Below, piece after piece: positions 57,601 through 64,000 of a stretch of 64,000 bases of DNA; positions within the stretch are counted from its first letter, which is position 1, and each line of letters starts with the position of its first letter. The notes under the pieces were generated by a model. It worked only from the letters and a program-made list of their open reading frames with translations, was not told the origin of the DNA and did no database searches. Origin of the DNA: Asterochloris sp. CNOR1 (Eukaryota > Chlorophyta > Trebouxiophyceae > Trebouxiales > Trebouxiaceae). The stretch is from positions 1,922,001 to 1,986,000 of the forward strand of contig OZ017751.1 of the NCBI GenBank assembly GCA_963969365.1, given 5' to 3'. The position numbers and the translations under genes were made by a program.

Positions 57601-60600
57601 AGCGGCTCAGCAGACGGTGAAGCTAGCCTGTCTGTTGGCAAGTTCGAGAGTCTGCTTCCTCTCAATTACTGAGTGCAGGGCAAGCATTACCTGTTGCCCA
57701 CTGGTGCAATGCCTCATCACAATGGCTGTCCCTGAATGCCTCTGTTGCAGCTGTTGTCTCCTTATAATGCTGCAGTCCTTTGCTGCAGCAGTCCTAACTC
57801 AAGCTTGTCCTCTGCTGCAGCTGCTGCTCAGCCTTACATCATGTCTGAGGACATTGAGGACCTGCTGGAGCAGCTGCAAAAGCTGGCCAGCACTGTGCCT
57901 CACCCTCCTGCAGCAGGTGACAACCTCTGCCTGCCAGGACCATTCTTGCCAGCCACCTGCTGGGTGCCTGCACGTCATCTTTAGTGCTCACGTTGCAGCA
58001 ATGCAGCCTGCTCTGCCTGTTTCCAAGGCAGGCCACGGAAGAGGCTGCCTTGCTGCTTTGGCTGGAGTCGACACTGTTGTTGCTGCAAATCCTGCCCTGT
58101 GTGATGCTGAGCGGCACCACACCTGCAGGTGCAGAGGCTGGTGGCAAGGACAAGAGCAGGACAGTCAGGCGGCTTCCAGATGAGTTTGTGCCGCTGCTGA
58201 CGGAGCTGGCGCGCCTCATTGAAAGGGCACGGGAGCAGCAGGGTGAGCCCTGCATGTGGCAGGCTGGATGTGCTCAGCAAAGGGCCCTTAAGCTGCCCAA
58301 TCTGGTGGCATGGTGCATATCAGCACCATGCAAAGCTCATCAGCACTCTGCAGGGCCGCTTGCACACCAGTGCAGTATATGCACCATGTGCGTCTTGCTG
58401 ATGCTGTCTCTGCACAACGTACAGAGACAGTTGCAAGCATGTGCTTGTGCCCCCCCCCCCCCCCCCCCTCCCACCCCAGCGCCCTGCTGCTCCTGGCCAA
58501 CTCCGTGATAATCGGCACCATGCAGGTGCCAGAGCCCAGATAGTCAACGCTGCCTTCCAGATATTGGAGCCCTGGTCAACCAAGTCCAACCTGAGTACAC
58601 GAATCAAGACGCTGTATGAGAAGACTGACGACTTCAAGGTGGCCATGGAGGAGCAGCTGCAGGCCAAGAGGGAGGCCTTCCTGCAGGACGTGCATGCCAG
58701 CCTGCAGAGGAGTGAGTGGCGGTCAAAGAACTGCGCAAGCCTGTGTCCGCTGCACTTCCTTAGCACCTGTGCGCAGCAGGAGGCCAAGAGGGGACCTCGT
58801 GCAGGATGTGCATGCCATGTTCCTGAAGAGAGCCTGTCAGCCTGACTGTGCTGCATTGTGTGGGCATAAGTGCCTGTCTGTAAGGGGGCAGCAACAGGTT
58901 TGGGAGTTTCAGCCTGCACAGGAATGAGCCTCGCACAGTCTGGTGGCGGGGGAGGCACGCCTGTGAGCTTCAGGGGCACACAAGCTGCCAGCCGCAGTCA
59001 GCTGTGTGACTGCATGGCAGGGACACATGTCAGCTCTGCAATGTCGTCCAAGGCACGGACATGGCAGGGGCAGCAAGGGGTTCCTGCACCCCTGCAGGTC
59101 AGGCGCACCCGCTGGCCGAGGATGCTGTGGGCTCCTCTGGCGACGACTTTGCAGATGCGGGGGGCAGCGAGTCAAAGCCGGCCACCTTGAAGTGGTCGCA
59201 AGCCCTGGAGGATCGCCTTGTGGAGTATGTAGATGTTGCCAAGGTGTGCTTCATGGCCGCTCTGCTGACACAGGATCACCTTGGCACGCATTCAGGCCAG
59301 TGGCGGTGCAAAGATGCCCCTCAGACACGCACAAGGGGCAAGCTGTACCTGCTCTTGGCTAAGAGGTGGAGGGGCCCCCTGACACTGCCATCTCTCATCC
59401 TGGGCTCTGGGCAGGCGCATTACTGATGTGTGCTTGTCAGTGCAGGCGGGGAACTCGGCTGCAGAGTGGGGCAAGTGCTGGCACAACCTAACGGAAGCAT
59501 GGCCAGCTGGGGTTCTGCTGTGTACACATGAGGATTTGAGTGCCGCTTGCCAGAGGGTGAGTGCTGGCAATGTTGAAGCTGCGTGCAAACATGGCGAGAC
59601 AGCAGTGGGGTGGCGGGGCTCAAGCCTGCCTCCCTCGAACTGCAGGGCAAGCAGCGTCAGACAACACGGCAGGAGGCAGGCAAGAAGAAGAGGGGGCCGC
59701 AGAAACCTCGCAGGCCCAAGATGGACTCGGGTGAGGTCCTGCACTGCACCTGTCACCACACCATCTTTTGTTTGGGAGCGGTCAATGCTTTTCATGCTGT
59801 GCCTCAGCACATGAGGCCCTCCAGAATGGAGAACATCCAGCTGCAATTCGCTGTGCAGGGCAGGAAGCGGCTGAGCAGGGGTTTGTGCTCCCCACACCAG
59901 GGGTCAGCCCAGTCAAGGACACCCAACCACCCAGTCAGGTCAGTCAGCGGGGACGCTGCCTTGCTGACATGGCCTGATGGCAGTCGTTGCTGCAGACAAA
60001 AGTGCTGCACTCTGCACAGACACAAACCCTGCCCACGGTTTGCATGCTGCAGGTACAGCATGATGAGCAGCTGGATGTGGGCAGCATGGCTGCTCCTAGG
60101 CCAGCCAGGGCACCCTCACAGGTGCCAGACCGGCCAGGCTCCAACTCGGTAGGCCCCATGGCGCCTGGTGCTGGACTACGCGGCCCAGCAGGTGGATCTC
60201 CAGGTGGTACCTCCTGCACACATCAAGCTGTGAGGCTGTGTCACCTCGCTGAGCTGTAGGATGTGCCATGTCTGAGAGTTGTACGCCTTAGGGCGTTGTT
60301 GAGCTCGCAATGGCTGCATTTTGTGCAGTTCAGACCTTGCGTTATGCTGCCAACAGAGTCCATATGGCCTTGCAGGCTTCCCAGCCAAAAGTGCAGCCTT
60401 TCAGAAGGCTGCCATTGCGGCAGCTGCAGCAGCACTCAGGCCGAGTACTGAGGTCATGCCCCCGCCAGGCAGCGAAACTGGGGGCGGTGGTGTGGGTACT
60501 GCAGGTGACTCATGCTCTTTGTGTTTTAGGGGCTGAAGATCTTGCCGTGCTGCTCTTGGCAGCACTGCCACAGTCACGCCTGCAGCATGTCGGTGAGAGG

Positions 60601-61793
60601 GAGCTGTGAGACCCCTCTAGCTGCAACATTCTGCCCACTCACCTGACATTTCCTCACTGCAACTGCTGCAGGCCAGCAACCCACCAGTGCCGCAGTTGCG
60701 GGACCAGCCCAGACCATGGGTGTGCGCCCATGTGAAGAGGACCTGATGCAGACTGCACAAGGACACCGCGCAAACATCCAGGAGGTCCTTCTTGCATGGC
60801 CAGACCGCAAGGCTGGGACGCCGCGTGAGGCTGTCTTTGTGGTGAGCAGGCAGTTTCATGTGCAAGCGTCCAGGGCAGAATTTTAGCAAAGGCCTGCAAG
60901 GATCCTTGCAGACAGGAACAGTATCACTATAATCTGAGGTAAGCGCTTGAGCAATAGGGTGTAGGTACGACTTCCTCAGTGGCTCATTCATCCTTGCCAG
61001 CAGGCAGCTCAAGCACCATTGACGTCACTCTGGAGTACTGCTGCTTGCTGTCTGTCAGGCAACACAGTACAGCTTGCACTGAGGCTGACTCTGCAGGCCA
61101 CCCTGCAGGTGGGTTCCTTAGTCTCGTGTGCCAAGGATGTGCTTTCAAGGGCTGGACACTGCAGTACAAGGATTGAAGCCATGCTGCTGACCCTGCAGGC
61201 CCTTCTGCATGCTGGACCCTCTGGCCTGAATGCCAAGGACATCATCAGGCGCTCCCAGGAGCTTGGGGTGCACGACTGGGGCTGGAGAGACGAGGAGGCA
61301 GTGTCCAGCAACCTGACCAAAAGGGTCCTAGCGCTGCTGAAGGAGCCTGAGCTGCCCTACTGCTACGTGGGCGGTTACACGTATGCGCTGAAGCTGTTTC
61401 CAGGAACTGTATGCAAGCCTTGGCCGAAGAGAGGCAGGGAGGATGCAGGCGCAGGTGACTGACCAAGTCTGAGCAGAGCTGTGCATGCCGAATGCTTGGG
61501 GCTGCAAGCAGAAGTCAGCATGCAGCACATCCTGGCTAGCTGCTGCTGCTGCTCCCTCACACACTGGCCGGAAACTTGGCTGATGGGCACTTGCCTGTGC
61601 AGGTGATGGTGTCAGCAGTGCTGCAGGGCAACCCAGCACCCTACAGGCAAACACTGCCAGCACTCAGCATCTTGTACATCAGCAGCAGCAGCCACTGCTG
61701 CAACAGCCCAGCGCGTTGGCAGCATCAACACCCGGCGTCATGCTGCTGATGGCTAAGCAGGGGGCTCAGAGGCTTTCTGACGGTGGCACCTGA
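54659..61793 (+). CDS. Ubinuclein-like HIRA-complex subunit with C-terminal HARE-HTH-like domain
   Basis: Ubinucleins (yeast Hpc2) bind HIRA and the H3.3-H4 dimer during replication-independent chromatin assembly. Start MPPRRIQPELIAAPGQVTTQ. Early exons give RFPEPQGGGGGNALAQALQR and an acidic NGESDSDGDDDNSNGGGSDT. The Hpc2-related domain is clear: NEAYDYDDEFIDDAEIMEMY, KQTGFYINE (55769-55874), then GEVEKTEELIDPPEAPKHRR (56149). QPVKKKRKPDK (56785) is a likely nuclear localisation signal. A helical middle domain follows: SEDIEDLLEQLQKLAS, LLTELARLIERAREQQ, RIKTLYEKTDDFKVAMEEQL, then LKWSQALEDRLVEYVDV and WPAGVLLCTHEDLSAACQR, resembling the ubinuclein conserved domain. The frame continues through KSAAFQKAAIAAAAAALRPS and GQQPTSAAVAGPAQTMGVRP into a winged helix at 61196-61412 (ALLHAGPSGLNAKDIIRRSQ ... 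YCYVGGYTYALKLFPG), ending QGAQRLSDGGT at 61793. Splice phases support one gene, but a hidden boundary near 60.2-60.7 kb cannot be excluded. Confidence 0.75.
58450..58480 (+). repeat. Poly-C tract (19 C) in a ubinuclein intron
   Basis: Nineteen consecutive C residues (58450-58468) followed by TCCCACCCCAG. It lies about 60-80 nt upstream of the acceptor before QIVNAAFQILEPW, so it could serve as part of an extended polypyrimidine tract. It mirrors the C-run on the VTC2 pre-mRNA strand. Confidence 0.9.
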
Positions 61794-61948
61794 AGATGAA
61801 GGTGCCCAATTCTCCGAGGCAGATCTTCCACTAACAATTAGTTTAGCATTGTTAGTTCAAAATAAGACATTGAGCAGTGGCCTGAGCCCCTGTAGAAGGA
61901 AGTATAATAATAATGGCTGACTTTGAGCTCTCTCGAAGTCGGTGATGG

Positions 61949-64000
61949 CATGGACGGTCTCATGGAGGTTAAAGGCCTGCATGAGCATCGTATTGTGCAT
62001 CCTGACACGTACTTTGGCTCAGGAAGGTGCTGTTGAAGCTCGGGCAAGTGGTGCCTGCATTGTGCATTGGAGAAATCAGCGATGCTAGCTTGGCTGTCAA
62101 AGTCAAACAGTGGCTACAGCTGATCTGTCTCTGCCATGCAGGAACGGCAGCAGCTGGAGATTGATAAGTTGCTTGACAGGTTGAGACAGGATGCCATGCG
62201 CAGCCCCGACAGCCCTGAAGCCCACATCCAGCTGGCCACCACACTGCATACACTGGATCATCAGAGCCCCAATGGGGGCAAACGCGTGCCTGAAGCTGAG
62301 GCGGCCTACAGGTGACCTGCAGATTTCGTGACTTCGCATTATGAGGGTGCAAGGAGTTGTGGTTCTCCCTTAACACATCACAGGTGCTGGTTAAGAGAGT
62401 GCCCCAAAAACACTTTGCAGCTGCTCCTTCGCAGCAAGGCATTGTGCTTGATGCAGCATCGCTGACCCTGCACAGCTATCTGATGGTCAGCTCAGCAGCC
62501 TGCTTCCAGGGCGGTCAAGGGCCCTTCACACCTGCATTCTGGAGTGGCATCAAGCCTGGTGTCAGAACCAGTCCAACATCTGCTAGCTGGACGGCACACT
62601 GCCTGGTGCCAGAGCAGCCTCAGCGGTGCACAGCCGCCTTGCAGGAAGGCACTGAGCCTGCTGCCTGAGGAAGCCAGGCTGGGCGTCCTAGGTAATCTTG
62701 GGGCGCTGCTCATGTCCGCTGGTCGTCTCAGCGACAGCCTGGAAGTCATTGAGGACAGCATTCTGGTTGGGGAGAAGTACAGCCATGAAGACACGCACCA
62801 GGTTGGTCCTGCCAGCGTGCTGCCTCCCGTGACCAGGCGCACAAGTCAGAACAACATATCTATAAAGAGAAACAAGCAGGCCACCAGGCCGCCTTGCCAG
62901 TGTCCTGGTCAAGCACTTGCCTGAGGATGGCACTGCCATGGCACGGTGTTGCCTGCAGCAGCACATGGCCTCAGCAGACACATTCAAACACATGCATTCT
63001 GGGTTGGGAACGGGCAGCGCATCAGGGCAACTTGTGATGATGGCGACACAGCTCCAAGGCACAGCTCCAGACGGCACATGTTTGATATTGTGGGATCCCT
63101 TGCTAAACAGGCGGGCAGCAGCCTTTGTGATGCGCTGCATCCTGTGTAGTGCAGTATGCAGGTGCATGGTTCAACAAAGGCAAGGTGCTGGGCATGCAAG
63201 GCAACTCAAAGGAGGAGAGGAGCGCCATGCTCAGGGCCATCGAGGTGAGCATTGCATGACCCACTAGCAGAGCACCTGCTGGCCGTTGCATGCGCAGGCC
63301 CAAAGGTAGGGGCATGCGCCTGTGCATGCAGGGTGCCTGCAGCATGACTATCTCTGAACCCTGTGAAGGCACTGCCTGCAGCCGCTGCTGCCTGAGCCCT
63401 GTCAGTAGCGCCCAGAGCATCCATTGCAATTGAGACCTGCTGGTGCAGGTTTCCCGTGGGATTAGTGCTGGGACCTACACAAAGGCATTTGCAGCACTCA
63501 GAACCTTCTCGCAGGAGCAACGAAAGGAGCTCCAGCAGGCAGCCAGTTACTTCAGATGGATGTCAGGTACACAGCGCCTGGCAGATTTGTTACAGAGCAG
63601 AGTTGCTGCAGGGCAGCCCCTGCACACCAGGTTGCGGACCTGCTGGACCTTGAGTATGGGTGTCAGTGTGCAAAGCCAGGTGCTGGCTGTCTCAAGCAGC
63701 ATGCCCCACTTCAGTCACCCAGAGTAGCCACACAAGGCAGAGCATCACACTGGCTTCAGGTAATTGCTGCCTCATCTGCTTGGCGGCCTGCGTCACACTG
63801 CAGTCCACCCTTTGCAAGCTAAGCAACCCTGAAGGTGGCCGGGCACCAGGCAAGCCAGCCAAGGTCGCTGTGCAGTAGGCTGGCCTGGGGCTGCAAGTGG
63901 CTGGCCTGTGGTTGCAGCAGGCAGCAAGACACAGCCCTTTTGCAGTCCAGGGGATAGAGATGAGGATCAGGAGGAGGCTGAATCCAGCAAGCCGCGCAGC
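61949..64000 (+). CDS. TPR-repeat protein (3' end outside window)
   Basis: Exon 1 (61949-61966, MDGLME) splices in phase to 62142-62311 (ERQQLEIDKLLDRLRQDAMR, SPDSPEAHIQLATTLHTLDH, ... EAEAAYR). Then come 62645-62801 (KALSLLPEEARLGVLGNLGA, LLMSAGRLSDSLEVIEDSIL) and an exon near 63151-63244 (YAGAWFNKGKVLGMQGNSKE, ERSAMLRAIE). The next starts near 63451 (VSRGISAGTYTKAFAALRTF). Each gives helix pairs with TPR-type spacing (A-x2-N-x-G-x3 / G-N/D-x-E-A), so the protein is a helical scaffold for protein-protein contacts. The final exon at the window edge is acidic (PGDRDEDQEEAESSKPRS). No catalytic domain was seen in the part present. The very short first exon is an inference from phase; ATG 61913 (MADFELSRS) is an alternative that does not splice in phase. 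Confidence 0.72.

Overview
This window is nuclear DNA from a eukaryote, most likely a green alga and probably a trebouxiophyte such as a Chlorella or Coccomyxa relative. Genes are split into many short exons. Introns are GT...AG, pyrimidine-poor and very rich in TGCAG/TGCA words. The gene set is plant-like: GDP-L-galactose phosphorylase (VTC2), a Dof transcription factor, a primase-competent Twinkle, a DEG9-type protease, a plant OCT-type transporter and a plastid membrane protein known from land plants. No tRNA, rRNA, CRISPR or prokaryotic operon was seen. Gene spans below run from first to last supported codon and include introns; splice sites were read by eye.

Layout. 1-2838 (+): 3' part of an RNA polymerase III RPC5-like gene. 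3371-12538 (all -): VTC2 (ascorbate synthesis), a small unknown ORF, a YRDC/SUA5 tRNA-modification enzyme and a PDE12-like nuclease. 12986-20043 (+): Twinkle primase-helicase, head-to-head with PDE12. 20780-23858 (-): a Dof transcription factor with an intron inside its zinc finger. 24196-25213 (+): a weakly supported hypothetical gene with a near-perfect hairpin. 25216-26251: a tandem repeat and the MON2 leader with small upstream ORFs. 26252-40440 (+): a 14-kb MON2 trafficking gene. 40514-41849 (-): a four-exon gene of unknown function reconstructed from splice phase, sharing a 226-bp divergent promoter with the DEG9-like protease at 42076-47017 (+). 47203-50768 (-): organic-cation-type MFS transporter. 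50895-53063 (+): an intact non-LTR retrotransposon reverse-transcriptase ORF beginning 126 bp upstream of the transporter start. 53151-53884 (+): small plastid membrane protein. 54659-61793 (+): a ubinuclein (HIRA histone-chaperone partner) whose model runs on into a HARE-HTH-like winged helix. 61949-64000 (+): 5' part of a TPR protein.

Functional themes. YRDC, PDE12 and Twinkle lie side by side and in other eukaryotes all serve organelle nucleic-acid metabolism (tRNA t6A, poly(A) trimming, DNA replication). The other neighbours show no obvious shared pathway. I found no clear new multi-gene system. The best leads are the unknown gene at 40514-41849, the ubinuclein/HARE-HTH fusion, the long hairpin near 24.65 kb, and the intact LINE ORF upstream of a transporter.
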